Assembly (NCBI RefSeq): GCF_018130215.1
Contig: NZ_JAFCKQ010000002.1
Coordinates: forward strand, 248,001 to 312,000
Reading direction: 5' to 3'
Source of the DNA: Bradyrhizobium jicamae
GTDB taxonomy: Bacteria > Pseudomonadota > Alphaproteobacteria > Rhizobiales > Xanthobacteraceae
Length of the DNA stretch: 64,000 nt
Part shown: one piece after another, positions 48,929 to 57,978 of the stretch
How positions within the stretch are numbered: the stretch's first letter is position 1
Layout of the letters: the number at the start of each line of letters is the position of its first letter
Translations under genes and position numbers: made by a program
The notes under the pieces: generated by a model
Databases searched by the model: none
Told to the model about the DNA's origin: nothing
The model's input: only the letters and a program-made list of their open reading frames with translations

Positions 48929-51733
48929 TCATTGTCCCAGCCGCTCGATCAGAGCGGGTGCGTGCACCTGGTCGGCCTTGTAGTTGCCGGTCAGCGTGTA
49001 CATCACGATGTTGACGCCGGCGCGGAAGGCGAATTCGCGCTGGCGCGGCTCGCCTGGCGTCAGCGGCAGCATCGGCTGGCCGTCGGGGCGGATGGCCCAG
49101 GCGCCGGCGAGATCGTTCGAGGAGATGATGATCGGCGAGACGCCGTCGCCGCCGCGCGCCGGGTGCTGCGCGGCATCGTCGTCGTCTTCTCGCGGCAGTG
49201 CCTCGACCCAGGTCTGGCCGGTGGTGAAGCGGCCCGGGAAGTCGCGCAGCAGGTAAAAGGTCTTTGTCAGGACGTGCTCGCGCGGCACCGGTTCGAGCTC
49301 GGGAACGTCGAGGGTCGCCAGCAACTCTCGCAATGTCTGCATGCCGGGCGTCTGGGAAGCGCCGTTGTCGCCCGGCGGTGCCTCGATTGCGTCGCGGGTG
49401 TCGAACAGCACGGTGCCGCCCTGCTTCATATAGGCGTCGATCTTGTTGATGGCGTCCTGTGGAGGCTTCGGCGCGCCGGGCACGATCGGCCAGTAGATCA
49501 GCGGGAAGAAGGCAAGCTCGTCATGCGCGGGATCGACGCCGACCGGATCGCCGGCCTCCAGCGCGGTGCGCTGCGCCAGGAACAGCGTCAGCCCGGACAT
49601 GCCCGCCTTGACGATCGAATCGACATCGGCATTGCCGGTCACGACGTAGGCGAGGCGGGTCTGCGACACCGCCTTGATGGCGAAGTCGTCCTTGTCCTCG
49701 GCGTGCGTCGGCGAAGGTGCGATCGCTGCGAGCATGAAGGCGAAGGCGAGCACGGCAGCGGCCGCGCGCCGCCGCAGCAGCGCGGCGAGACCGGCGCCGA
49801 GCATCGCCACCACGATCGCATCGATCAGGAACAGCGCGAGCGCCGACGACAGCAGGATGCCGCGCAGGTCGCGCGGCTCGGTGTTGGTGTAGCTCGCGTG
49901 CCGCGCATTGAGGCCGGAGGTGTCGAGCGGCGCAATACGGTCGCCGGAGGCGAGCGTGTTGACCGCGATCGGGCCCTCGGCCGGACCGTAAAGGCCGGGC
50001 GGATGATCCGCCGTGGCGCGGTCGTGATAGTCCGCCGGCATCGGCTTGGCGCTCGACGGCGGCGGGCCGAACGCGCCGTAGCCATCGAGGGTGCGCAGCG
50101 GCGCGACCGTCTCGGCATTCGGGTTGCCTGCAACAGCGGGGCCGGGCGTTGCGGTATAGCCGGACATGTCGACCAGCCGGCGCAGCATCTCGACGAAGGT
50201 GCCGGACATCGGCAGGTCCGACCAGCGCATGTCGGCGCCGACATGGAACAGGCTGATCACGCCCTTGCCGCGATGCTCGCCGGTGACAAGCGGCGTGCCG
50301 TCTTCAAGCGATGCCCAGCTCTTGGTCGCGAGCACGGCGTCGGGCTCGGCCAGCACCTGGCGGCTGACGGTGATGTCCTTTGGCACGTTGAGGCCTGCGA
50401 ACGGGCCGTCGGCAGCGAAGGAGGCCATGTGCTGCGGCTTCTCCCAGGTCAGGCTGCCGCCGAGCGTGCGGCCACCCTTGCGCAGCTTGACCGGGACGAG
50501 GTCGTCATCGGCCTGCGCGAGGCGGGGACCGGCGAAGCGCACGAGCACGCCGCCCTGCTCGATCCAGGCGTTGAGCCGCTCGCGGATCTCCGGGGACAGC
50601 GTGCCGACATCGGCCATCACGATCATCGGCAGGCGCTGATCGAGGAATTGCGCGATCACCTGTTGCGGTGCACCGCGATCGCCAAGCCTGACATCGGCGA
50701 ATGGCGACAGCGCGCGCGACAGATAGAAGGTCGAGGCCAGCAGCGGCTGGGCGGTGTCGGTGCTCGATCCCGAGACCACGCCGATGGCGCGGCGACGCCA
50801 GCGCTTGTCGAGCAGCTGCACTGCGCCGGCCGAACGTTCGCCCGCGATCTCGAGCCGCGTGATGTCGTTGCGCAGCTCGACCGGAAGGTCGAAGGACGCC
50901 TCGGTCTCGCGGTCCTGAGGGCCGAAATTATAGTGGGCCTCGCCGATCGGCGAGCCCTTGGCGTCGACCGCGCGCACCGTGCCGGCTGCGATGCCGCCGA
51001 CCGTGCGCAGCACCTTCACGGTCATCTTGGCGGCGGCGTTCTCGGCAGCAACCAGCGCCTGCGCGGGCGGGGCGCCACCTTCGAAGATCGTCAGCTTCCT
51101 GGTCTCGATCACCTTGCCGAGGCCCTCGGTGAATTCGCTGCCGCGACCGGTGTCGACACCGTCGGACAAAAAGGCGATGTCGCAATCGCCGGTCGCCTTG
51201 AGGAAACGTCCGAGCGAGGCAAGGGTTTCCACGCGATCGACCGAGTAGGGCTTTGGCGCAAGTTGACGCAACGCCACGCGGGCGGCGCCGGCGGGCATCA
51301 GGGTGATGTCGCGGGCGGGCTCGGACAACGGCACCAGCGCGACGCCGCGGCGATCGCTGTCGGCATCGGCGATCAGCTCGTCCGCCGCCTTGATCCGCGC
51401 ATCCCAGCTCGCGGCCGCGCTCCAGCCGTCATCGAGCAGGATCACGAGTGGCGACTTGCCGGCCGCGACTCCCGTTTGTGGATTCCAGATCGGGCCAGCC
51501 GCGGCGAGAATGACCAGCGCGGCGGCCGCCAGCCGCAGCAGCGTCAGCCACCACGGCGTGCGCGAGGGCGTCTCCTCCTTCGGCGCGATGTCGAACAGCA
51601 GCCGCGTCGGCGGGAATTCGACGCGCCGCGGCCGCGGCGGCATCACGCGCAGCAGCCACCACAGGACCGGCAGGCTGACCAGCCCGAGCAGCAGCATCGG
51701 TTCGGCGAAGGAGAGGGGGAGGCCTGCGATCAT
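48929..51733 (-). CDS. BatA-like membrane protein with C-terminal DUF4159
   Basis: A 934-residue protein. The start LLLGLVSLPVLWWLLRVMPP is the BatA/aerotolerance N-terminal domain, followed by LLRLAAAALVILAAAGPIW and a VWA-like strand SPLVILLDDGWSAAASW in which the MIDAS Ser pattern is degenerate. A central region (about 150-640) has beta-rich domains, another membrane pair near 665-700 (AVLAFAFMLAAIAPSPTHA resembles an internal signal), and the last 210 residues are DUF4159 (RLAYVVTGNADVDSIVKAG ... AFFPLIYWPI). The ATG overlaps the DUF58 stop by four bases. The membrane-buried VWA proteins of this operon probably act with MoxR, by analogy. Confidence 0.82.
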   Translation of the reverse strand: MIAGLPLSFAEPMLLLGLVSLPVLWWLLRVMPPRPRRVEFPPTRLLFDIAPKEETPSRTPWWLTLLRLAAAALVILAAAGPIWNPQTGVAAGKSPLVILLDDGWSAAASWDARIKAADELIADADSDRRGVALVPLSEPARDITLMPAGAARVALRQLAPKPYSVDRVETLASLGRFLKATGDCDIAFLSDGVDTGRGSEFTEGLGKVIETRKLTIFEGGAPPAQALVAAENAAAKMTVKVLRTVGGIAAGTVRAVDAKGSPIGEAHYNFGPQDRETEASFDLPVELRNDITRLEIAGERSAGAVQLLDKRWRRRAIGVVSGSSTDTAQPLLASTFYLSRALSPFADVRLGDRGAPQQVIAQFLDQRLPMIVMADVGTLSPEIRERLNAWIEQGGVLVRFAGPRLAQADDDLVPVKLRKGGRTLGGSLTWEKPQHMASFAADGPFAGLNVPKDITVSRQVLAEPDAVLATKSWASLEDGTPLVTGEHRGKGVISLFHVGADMRWSDLPMSGTFVEMLRRLVDMSGYTATPGPAVAGNPNAETVAPLRTLDGYGAFGPPPSSAKPMPADYHDRATADHPPGLYGPAEGPIAVNTLASGDRIAPLDTSGLNARHASYTNTEPRDLRGILLSSALALFLIDAIVVAMLGAGLAALLRRRAAAAVLAFAFMLAAIAPSPTHAEDKDDFAIKAVSQTRLAYVVTGNADVDSIVKAGMSGLTLFLAQRTALEAGDPVGVDPAHDELAFFPLIYWPIVPGAPKPPQDAINKIDAYMKQGGTVLFDTRDAIEAPPGDNGASQTPGMQTLRELLATLDVPELEPVPREHVLTKTFYLLRDFPGRFTTGQTWVEALPREDDDDAAQHPARGGDGVSPIIISSNDLAGAWAIRPDGQPMLPLTPGEPRQREFAFRAGVNIVMYTLTGNYKADQVHAPALIERLGQ

Positions 51734-52671
51734 GCGCTGCGTCCCGCCTTGACAGTTGCGCGTCCGCCGGACTTGCTCACCATCATGCCTGAGTGCAGGT
51801 ACAGCAGCAACTCTGCCGCCGAGCGGCTCGTGGTGTGGGTCGAGAACAGCCAGTCGAGCCGGTTGGTCTCTTCGCGGATCTGGTCGCGATGCAGCGCAAC
51901 ACGGGCGACGTAGTCGTTGGTCCAGCTCTCCGCACGGCCGGCGGTGATATTGCCGCCGCCTTCGGGCTCGACGAATTCGACGCGGCCGGAATAGGGGAAG
52001 GTCTCTTCCGCGGGATCGACGATCTGGATCAGCGTGCCATGCGCGCCGGAAGAGGAGAGCCCGGCCAGCATGGCCGCGATCTCCGGTAGCGGCGACCAGA
52101 AGTCGGACAGCACCACGATTTCGGCGAGCGACGACGGCACGAACGACGGCGGCAGGCTCGCGCGGGTCGCATCGTCGTGCAGCATCGTTTCCGCCATCTT
52201 GTCGATCACGCTGCGGCTCGCGGTCGGGCTCATCAGACCGGGGATGCCGACGCGCTCGCCGCCGGCCACCAGGAGCTCGGCGAGGGCGAAGGCGACGATC
52301 AGTCCGCGCTCGAGCTTGCTGTCGCGCGCATTCCTCGAGGCAAACGCCATCGACGGCGAGCGGTCGGCCCAGACCCACACGGTATGTGCGGCCTCCCATT
52401 CCTGCTCGCGGACATAAAGGTGGTCGTCGCGCCCCGAGCGGCGCCAGTCGACCCGCTGCGACGGCTCGCCGGAGACGAAACGGCGATATTGCCAGAAACT
52501 TTCGCCGGAGCCGGCGCGGCGGCGGCCGTGCAGGCCGTGGATGACGTTGGCCGCGATGCGGCGTGCCTCAAGCACCAGGCGCGGCAGCGATGCGGCGAGC
52601 GTTCGGCTTTCGCCATCTGCACGTCGGACCGCCAGAATCTCCTCGTTCAGGTGCCTGTTCTCTGCGGCCAT
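51730..52671 (-). CDS. DUF58 domain protein
   Basis: A 313-residue protein. SGESFWQYRRFVSGEPSQRV and DWRRSGRDDHLYVREQEWEA are the DUF58 core, and VWVWADRSPSM begins a VWA-like strand with a D-x-S-x-S MIDAS. DUF58 proteins are standard partners of MoxR ATPases. The start is ATG at 52671, which shares a base with the MoxR stop (TTG at 52674 is possible). The end overlaps the BatA-like gene, so all four proteins are made in fixed ratio. No membrane segment is obvious, so it should be cytoplasmic or peripheral. Confidence 0.87.
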   Translation of the reverse strand: MAAENRHLNEEILAVRRADGESRTLAASLPRLVLEARRIAANVIHGLHGRRRAGSGESFWQYRRFVSGEPSQRVDWRRSGRDDHLYVREQEWEAAHTVWVWADRSPSMAFASRNARDSKLERGLIVAFALAELLVAGGERVGIPGLMSPTASRSVIDKMAETMLHDDATRASLPPSFVPSSLAEIVVLSDFWSPLPEIAAMLAGLSSSGAHGTLIQIVDPAEETFPYSGRVEFVEPEGGGNITAGRAESWTNDYVARVALHRDQIREETNRLDWLFSTHTTSRSAAELLLYLHSGMMVSKSGGRATVKAGRSA

Positions 52672-53675
52672 CAACCGATCCGCGTCTTCAATTGCCTGAT
52701 CACGTCAGGAATGGTGCGCCCTTCGGCGCGCGCAGAAAATGTCAACGCCATGCGGTGCTTGAGCACAGGTTCCGCGAGATCGAGCACGTCGTCGATCGAG
52801 GGCGCGAGCCGCCCGTCGAGCAGCGCGCGGGCGCGCACCGCCAGCATCAGCGACTGGCTGGCGCGGGGACCAGGTCCCCAGGCGATCAGCTTGCCGGCTT
52901 CGCCACCCTCGGGGCCCGGACGTGCCGATCGAACCAGCGACAGGATCGCCTCGACCACGGAGTCGCCGACCGGCAGGCGGCGCACCAGGCGCTGCGCCGC
53001 GATCAGCGTCTCGGCATCCATCGAGGCCTTGGCGAGCGTTTCTTCGGCGCCGGTGGTTTCGAACAGGATGCGCCGCTCGGCGTCGCGATCCGGATAGTCG
53101 ACGTCGATCTCCATCAGGAAGCGGTCGAGCTGCGCCTCGGGCAGCGGATAGGTGCCTTCCTGCTCCAGCGGGTTCTGCGTCGCGAGCACGTGGAACGGCT
53201 TCGGCAGATCATGCCGCGCGCCGGCAACGGTGATGTGCTGCTCCTGCATGGCTTGCAGCAGCGCCGACTGGGTGCGCGGGCTGGCGCGGTTGATCTCGTC
53301 GGCCATCAGCAGCTGCGCGAACACTGGCCCGGAAATGAAACGAAACGAGCGTTTGCCGGTCGAGCTCTCATCGAGCACTTCGGCGCCGAGGATGTCCGAC
53401 GGCATCAGGTCCGGGGTGAACTGGATGCGCTTGGCATCGAGCCCCAGCGTGATGCCGAGCGTTTCGACCAGCTTGGTCTTCGCAAGTCCGGGTACGCCGA
53501 TCAGCAGCGCATGGCCGCCGGACAGGATCGTCACCAGGGTGTTTTCGATCACCCGGTCCTGACCGAAAATGACAGTGGATATCGCTTCCTTGGCGGCACG
53601 GATCTGGCCGGCGACCTGTTCGGCCGAACGGACGATCACGTCCTCCAGTTTCTCGACGCCATCTGCACCAGCCAT
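52671..53675 (-). CDS. MoxR-family AAA+ ATPase
   Basis: A 334-residue AAA+ ATPase. Walker A is LLIGVPGLAKTKLVE, Walker B LLMADEINRASPRTQ, sensor 1 VLATQNPLEQEGTYPL and the arginine finger lies in LPEAQLDRFLMEI; the AAA lid ends the protein. MoxR proteins act as chaperones that activate or assemble VWA-domain partners, which here are the three genes downstream. It is the first gene of the operon; the start ATG at 53675 is 227 bases from the divergent DUF1285 gene. Confidence 0.92.
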   Translation of the reverse strand: MAGADGVEKLEDVIVRSAEQVAGQIRAAKEAISTVIFGQDRVIENTLVTILSGGHALLIGVPGLAKTKLVETLGITLGLDAKRIQFTPDLMPSDILGAEVLDESSTGKRSFRFISGPVFAQLLMADEINRASPRTQSALLQAMQEQHITVAGARHDLPKPFHVLATQNPLEQEGTYPLPEAQLDRFLMEIDVDYPDRDAERRILFETTGAEETLAKASMDAETLIAAQRLVRRLPVGDSVVEAILSLVRSARPGPEGGEAGKLIAWGPGPRASQSLMLAVRARALLDGRLAPSIDDVLDLAEPVLKHRMALTFSARAEGRTIPDVIRQLKTRIG

Positions 53676-53902
53676 CCGTCAGCTCCTTCTTGACGATGCG
53701 CCTGATTCTCGCGTCGTCATGTCATGACCCTCATGCTAAACCTGTGCGAAGGCCATGTATTCGTTGAATTAAACTATCCCCACCTTATCGGTATTTCAGG
53801 GTATGAACGACATCACGATGTGGCGAGAATGACATCCCGACCACATCTCAGGATATGTGCACCAATCGTGCCAGATTGAAGGTTGGAAGCTTAAGGCAAA
53901 CA
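53676..53902. other. Divergent promoter region moxR-DUF1285
   Basis: A 227-base gap, AT-richer near 53760-53800, that must hold promoters for both the moxR operon (minus) and the DUF1285-nudix-DUF6111-cca operon (plus). No exact palindrome or clear box stands out. Confidence 0.4.
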
Positions 53903-54544
53903 ATGGCGAAGCAAGGGCAGGCCGAACAGGGCCGTGAAACCACGGGCCTCGAACGCAAGGGTCTCGAGGGCCTTACCGCGGCGGCGACGCAAGCTTCCGC
54001 GTCGGGCTCGACCGGCCGGAAGGGCCTGCCGCCCGTGCATCTGTGGAATCCGCCGTTTTGCGGCGATCTCGACATGCGAATTGCCGGCGACGGCACCTGG
54101 TTCTACATGGGAACGCCGATCGGCCGTCCGGCCCTGGTGCGGCTGTTCTCGACCATTCTGAAGCGCGAGGACGGCAAGCACTTTCTCGTGACGCCGGTCG
54201 AGAAGGTCGGCATCCGCGTCGACGATGCACCGTTCCTTGCCGTCGAAATGCTGACCGAAGCGGACCCACGTGGCCGCCTGCTCAGGTTCCGCACCAATGT
54301 CGACGATTGGGTCGATTGCGAAAAGGGCCATGGCCTCAGATTCGAGGCGGCCGAGGACGGCGGGCTCACGCCCTACCTGCATGTGCGCGCCGACCTCTGG
54401 GCGAAGGTGACCCGTGCGCTCTATTACGATCTGGTTGACATGGGCGAGGCGCGGATGGTCGATGGTCAGGAAATGTTCGGAATCGAATCCGGCGGGGAAT
54501 TCTTCGCGATGGCTGACGCGAAGCAGGTGAGGGACGCGCTTTGA
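53903..54544 (+). CDS. DUF1285 protein
   Basis: A 213-residue protein. After an unstructured 45-residue N-terminus, PVHLWNPPFCGDLDMRIAGD, GTWFYMGTPIGRPALVRLFS, LKREDGKHFLVTPVEKVGI and VDDWVDCEKG are the DUF1285 signatures, including the WFY and TPVEK blocks. The fold is beta-rich with an OB/SH3-like look in structures known for the family; function is unknown. The start at 53903 follows AAGG. Its stop overlaps the TTG start of the Nudix gene, so the two are coupled and possibly act together. Confidence 0.87.
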   Translation: MAKQGQAEQGRETTGLERKGLEGLTAAATQASASGSTGRKGLPPVHLWNPPFCGDLDMRIAGDGTWFYMGTPIGRPALVRLFSTILKREDGKHFLVTPVEKVGIRVDDAPFLAVEMLTEADPRGRLLRFRTNVDDWVDCEKGHGLRFEAAEDGGLTPYLHVRADLWAKVTRALYYDLVDMGEARMVDGQEMFGIESGGEFFAMADAKQVRDAL

Positions 54545-55212
54545 ACGAGCCGTTGCTGAAGGTGGGGCGGGCGACGATCAGCTCGACGGAATTCTTTGCA
54601 CGGGCCCGCGCGCGGCTCGATTTCGAGGTGCCGCTCGGCTTGTTCGATCCCCATATCATTCCGCGCACCGGCGATTCCGGCAATGACCGCATGCTCGAGA
54701 TCGTGGCGCAGGAGCAGCCCGTGCGGCCGGCCGCCGTGCTGATCCCGGTGGTCGATCGCCCCGAGCCAACGGTGCTGTTGACGCAGCGCTCGCCGCATCT
54801 GTCGAGCCACGCCGGACAGATCTCGTTTCCCGGCGGCAAGATCGACGCCACCGACGCGTCCCCCCGCGATGCCGCGCTGCGCGAGGCCTGCGAAGAGGTC
54901 GGGCTGAAGCGCGAGTTCATCGAGCCGGTCGGCTATCTCGATCTCTATGGCACTGCGTTCGGCTTCCGCATCCTGCCGACGGTCGCCAAGGTGAAGCCGG
55001 GGTTCACGCTCGAGATCAACGAGGCCGAGGTCGTCGATGCCTTCGAGGTGCCGCTCGCCTTCCTGATGAACCCGGAAAATCACCAGATCCATACCAAGGA
55101 ATTCCGCGGTATCGATCGGCGCTATTACGCGATGCCGTACGCCGAGCGCTACATCTGGGGCGCGACTGCCGGCATCCTGCGCGTGCTGTACGAGCGGATC
55201 TATCTGTCATGA
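54541..55212 (+). CDS. CoA diphosphatase-type Nudix hydrolase (NudL-like)
   Basis: A 223-residue Nudix enzyme. LLTQRSPHLSSHAGQISFPG is the UPF0035/CoA-diphosphatase signature that precedes the Nudix box GKIDATDASPRDAALREACE-EVGL. Such enzymes split CoA or acyl-CoA into 3',5'-ADP and phosphopantetheine. The start is TTG at 54541, chosen because it overlaps the TGA of DUF1285 and no better start follows before the fold. The stop overlaps the DUF6111 start. It belongs to a conserved alphaproteobacterial run ending in cca. Confidence 0.88.
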   Translation: MNEPLLKVGRATISSTEFFARARARLDFEVPLGLFDPHIIPRTGDSGNDRMLEIVAQEQPVRPAAVLIPVVDRPEPTVLLTQRSPHLSSHAGQISFPGGKIDATDASPRDAALREACEEVGLKREFIEPVGYLDLYGTAFGFRILPTVAKVKPGFTLEINEAEVVDAFEVPLAFLMNPENHQIHTKEFRGIDRRYYAMPYAERYIWGATAGILRVLYERIYLS

Positions 55213-55472
55213 TGCGGACGGCGTTGACCGAGATCGGAATCTTCCTGATCCCGTTCGCTGTCTATGCCATTTTCCTGGTTGCGACGCGGTCCGGCGTGAC
55301 GGTGCCGGCCTCGTGGCCGCTCGACATGCTGGGCAAGCTGACGCTGGCGGCGCTGCTGCTCGTCATCGTCAGCTTCGTCCTGCTTGCCGAATACACCGGC
55401 GCGCCGCCGAATTCGACCTACGTTCCTGCCCATATCGAGAACGGCAGGCTGGTGCCCGGAGTCGAGAGATGA
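55209..55472 (+). CDS. DUF6111 small membrane protein
   Basis: An 87-residue protein with two hydrophobic segments (EIGIFLIPFAVYAIFLVAT and LGKLTLAALLLVIVSFVLLA) and a conserved tail EYTGAPPNSTYVPAHIENGR, the DUF6111 pattern. The tail after the second helix is Pro/Asn-rich and likely faces one side of the inner membrane. The ATG overlaps the Nudix stop and its own stop overlaps the cca start, so it is translationally locked between them. Function unknown. Confidence 0.85.
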   Translation: MMRTALTEIGIFLIPFAVYAIFLVATRSGVTVPASWPLDMLGKLTLAALLLVIVSFVLLAEYTGAPPNSTYVPAHIENGRLVPGVER

Positions 55473-56725
55473 GCGAGGCGCGCCTGCTGTCCGACGCGCC
55501 CTGGCTCGCTTCCGGCCCGGCCGCGCGGGTGCTCGGCCTGCTCAATGCCGGCGGCGAAGAGGCGCGGGTGATCGGCGGTGCCGTCCGCAATGCGCTGATG
55601 CGAATCCCGCTTGGCGACATCGACATTGCCACCACAGCCGTGCCCGACGAAGTGGTCCGCCGCGCCAGGCAGGCCGGCATCAAGAGCGTGCCGACCGGCA
55701 TCGCGCATGGCACTGTGACGCTCGTCGTCGAGGGCCAGCCGTTCGAGGTGACCACGTTGCGCGAGGACACCGAGACCTATGGCCGCAAGGCGAAGGTGAC
55801 GCTCGGCCGCGACTGGGTGCGCGATGCCGAGCGGCGCGATTTCACCATCAACGGCCTGTCGGTCGATGCCGCAGGCCTCGTGCATGATCATGTCGGCGGG
55901 CTTGCCGATATCGAGGCGCGGCGTGTGCGCTTCATCGGCGATCCCGCGCGGCGGATCGCGGAGGATTATCTGCGCATCCTGCGCTTCTTCCGCTTTCACG
56001 CCGCCTATGGCGCCGGCGAGGTCGATCGCGCCGGCTATCTCGCCTGCATCGGCGGACGCGCCGGGCTCCCGGACCTCTCGGCCGAGCGCATCCGCATGGA
56101 GATGCTCAAGCTCGTGATCGCCAAGGGGGCTGCGGCTGATGTGGTCGCGATGGCCGATGGCGGCCTGCTGCTGCCGCTGTTCGGCGGCGTCGCCTACACC
56201 GGCCCGTTCGCGGCGATGATCGAGATCGAGACAGAGATGGGGCTGGCCCCGAGCGCGATGCGCAGGCTGGCGGCGCTGACGGTTGCCGTGACCGAGGACG
56301 CGCGGCGCATCGCGACGCGGCTGCGTCTGTCGAATGCCGAGGCGAAGGCGCTCGATTCCATGGGCCATCGCTGGTGGCGGCTGCCCGGCATGGACGAGGC
56401 GCGCGCAAAGCGGCGGCTCTACCGGCTCGACGAGGCGCCGTATCGCGACCGGCTGCTGCTGGCCTGGGCCCGCACCGGCGCGGATCGGGACGTCGAGCGA
56501 TGGCGCGCGCTCGCCACGCTGCCGCAGCGCTGGAGGGCGCCCCACTTTCCGTTGAGGGCGTCCGATTTCATCGCGCGCGGCATTGCCGAGGGACCGGCGC
56601 TCGGGCATGTCCTGGCGCTCGCCGAGGACGCCTGGCTCGCCGCCGATTTTCCGCTGCAGCCGTCAGCGCTCTCGGCCATCGCCGACCAGACCGTTTCCCG
56701 CTTCACGCGCGACCATCGGCTCTGA
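55469..56725 (+). CDS. cca: CCA tRNA nucleotidyltransferase
   Basis: A 418-residue class II nucleotidyltransferase that adds or repairs the 3' CCA of tRNA. Head domain: VIGGAVRNALMRIPLGDIDI with the G-G-x-V-R and D-x-D catalytic Asp pair, ERRDFTINGLSVDA as the RRDFT motif, and EDYLRILRFFRFHAAYG as the neck motif. Body and tail follow (SAERIRMEMLKLV). No HD domain is present at the end, unlike some gamma-proteobacterial enzymes. Start ATG 55469 overlaps the DUF6111 stop. It is the last gene of the coupled operon. Confidence 0.92.
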   Translation: MSEARLLSDAPWLASGPAARVLGLLNAGGEEARVIGGAVRNALMRIPLGDIDIATTAVPDEVVRRARQAGIKSVPTGIAHGTVTLVVEGQPFEVTTLREDTETYGRKAKVTLGRDWVRDAERRDFTINGLSVDAAGLVHDHVGGLADIEARRVRFIGDPARRIAEDYLRILRFFRFHAAYGAGEVDRAGYLACIGGRAGLPDLSAERIRMEMLKLVIAKGAAADVVAMADGGLLLPLFGGVAYTGPFAAMIEIETEMGLAPSAMRRLAALTVAVTEDARRIATRLRLSNAEAKALDSMGHRWWRLPGMDEARAKRRLYRLDEAPYRDRLLLAWARTGADRDVERWRALATLPQRWRAPHFPLRASDFIARGIAEGPALGHVLALAEDAWLAADFPLQPSALSAIADQTVSRFTRDHRL

Positions 56726-56787
56726 CCGGCCAGCTGCTGACGCGATGCCGCCCGTGTCTGGCGGTACCGCGCGCGCCATTGGTGCTG

Positions 56788-56836
56788 GAGCATGATCCGG
56801 AAAAGCGTGCAACGGTTTTCCGAAAAGATCACGCTC
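56788..56836. repeat. Dispersed palindromic repeat, copy 2
   Basis: GAGCATGATCCGGAAAAGC at the left end and TTTTCCGAAAAGATCACGCTC at the right are inverted. It shares GGTTTTCCGAAAAGATCA and CATGATC-GGAAA with the element at 2239-2281. It follows the cca stop and may serve as a folded 3' end. Confidence 0.8.
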
Positions 56837-56885
56837 AAGCAAAGAGCCAAAGCGCGATGACGATTCAGCCTTGTCTCATCGCGCT

Positions 56886-57161
56886 TTAGGCAGCCTTGCG
56901 CTTCTTCTTGCGATCGCCTTCGTCGTCTTCGTCCTCGTCGTCATACTCGTCTTCGTCGCCTTCTTCGTCCTCATCCTCTTCTTCATCGTCTTCCGGATCG
57001 AGCTCGGTCGATTCCAGCGCGACGACCGGCAAGGACTCGCGATACAGGTCGCCGTCCACACCCATCCAGAGGCACTCGACGTGATCGTCCTTGACGTCCA
57101 CAACCGTCAGCGGGTGACCGCCGGATTTCAGCATGACGACATCGCCTGGTTTCAGTTCCAT
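56886..57161 (-). CDS. YodC/DUF2158-like protein with long acidic tail
   Basis: A 91-residue protein. The first 55 residues, MELKPGDVVMLKSGGHPLTV and CLWMGVDGDLYRESLPVVAL, match the YodC/DUF2158 domain, an SH3-like small barrel of unknown role. The remaining 36 residues are almost only Asp and Glu (DPEDDEEEDEDEEGDEDEYD and more), ending in a basic DRKKKRKAA. The acidic tail is much longer than in the usual domain. The ATG at 57161 is preferred over 57188 as the domain starts there. Expression is probably weak, since no clear ribosome site is seen. Confidence 0.78.
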   Translation of the reverse strand: MELKPGDVVMLKSGGHPLTVVDVKDDHVECLWMGVDGDLYRESLPVVALESTELDPEDDEEEDEDEEGDEDEYDDEDEDDEGDRKKKRKAA

Positions 57162-57237
57162 GATTTTTCGTGATGACAGCCCGATCACGGCGGATGCGTG
57201 CAGGGGCGGGTTTGATGTGGAAACGGTCGCCGTCGCG

Positions 57238-57978
57238 CTAGGTGCGTGCGGCCGGCACCAGTTCGGTCAGCGAGCGGATGATGCGATCGGGCTTGATCGC
57301 CGATCCCGGCGGCAGGCCCTCGCCATGCACGTCCATCCAGATCGCGTAGATGCCGAGCCGCTGCGGCGCCACGACTTCCCATTCCAGATTGTCGCCGACC
57401 ATCCAGGTGTCCGCGGCGGTGACGCCGAGCGCCGCCATCGCGTGCAGGTAGGCGCGCTCCTCCGGCTTGCCGAAGCCGTGCTCGCCCTCGATCTGGATGT
57501 GATCGAAGCGGTGCGTCAGCGCGAAGCGCTCGACCTTGGCACGCTGCATGTCGGCGGCGCCGTTGGTCACCAGCGCAAGCCTGACGCCGCGCGCCTTCAG
57601 CGCGTCGATCGCCTCATGCGCGCCCGGGAAGACGAACATTTCCTCTTCGCGATACGTCGTGAAGCGATCGGCGATGCGGTGTGCGAGATCGTCCGGCAAC
57701 GCCCGGTGGCCTTCGGCCGCGAGCGCAGTGAAGCCGCCTTTCACGGTGAGGCGGCGCGCCTCGCCGAGCCTGATCCGCCAGATCGGCTCCGCCGTCGACC
57801 AGAATCGCCGCGCCGACGCGAGCAGCGCGGCGGCGACCTGGTCCGGGGGCAGCGGCGCCAGCTCGTCTGCGAACTCGGCGGTGATCTTGTTCCAGGCGAT
57901 CTCGGGACGGCCATAGGCCGACAGGATGGTGTCATCCATGTCGATCAGCATCGCGCGCGGCAGTCTGGTCACGGCCAT
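57238..57978 (-). CDS. HAD-superfamily hydrolase
   Basis: A 246-residue HAD enzyme. Motif I is [14 protein letters not shown] (Asp nucleophile), motif II ALVTNGA, motif III Lys in [10 protein letters not shown] and motif [12 protein letters not shown]. The large helical cap (about 25-105) and the DDTIL start fit the YjjG/pyrimidine nucleotidase-like or haloacid group; substrate unknown. Its start overlaps the end of hemF by ten bases in the same direction, so they are cotranscribed, although no link to haem synthesis is known. Confidence 0.85.
   Translation of the reverse strand: MAVTRLPRAMLIDMDDTILSAYGRPEIAWNKITAEFADELAPLPPDQVAAALLASARRFWSTAEPIWRIRLGEARRLTVKGGFTALAAEGHRALPDDLAHRIADRFTTYREEEMFVFPGAHEAIDALKARGVRLALVTNGAADMQRAKVERFALTHRFDHIQIEGEHGFGKPEERAYLHAMAALGVTAADTWMVGDNLEWEVVAPQRLGIYAIWMDVHGEGLPPGSAIKPDRIIRSLTELVPAART

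Noticed and set aside
48932..51913. A 993-codon open frame on the plus strand opposite the BatA/DUF4159 gene
   Set aside because: It is rich in Arg, His, Gln and Asp with no recognisable motif, as expected from the antisense of a GC-rich gene, while the minus-strand frame has clear domains and operon overlaps.
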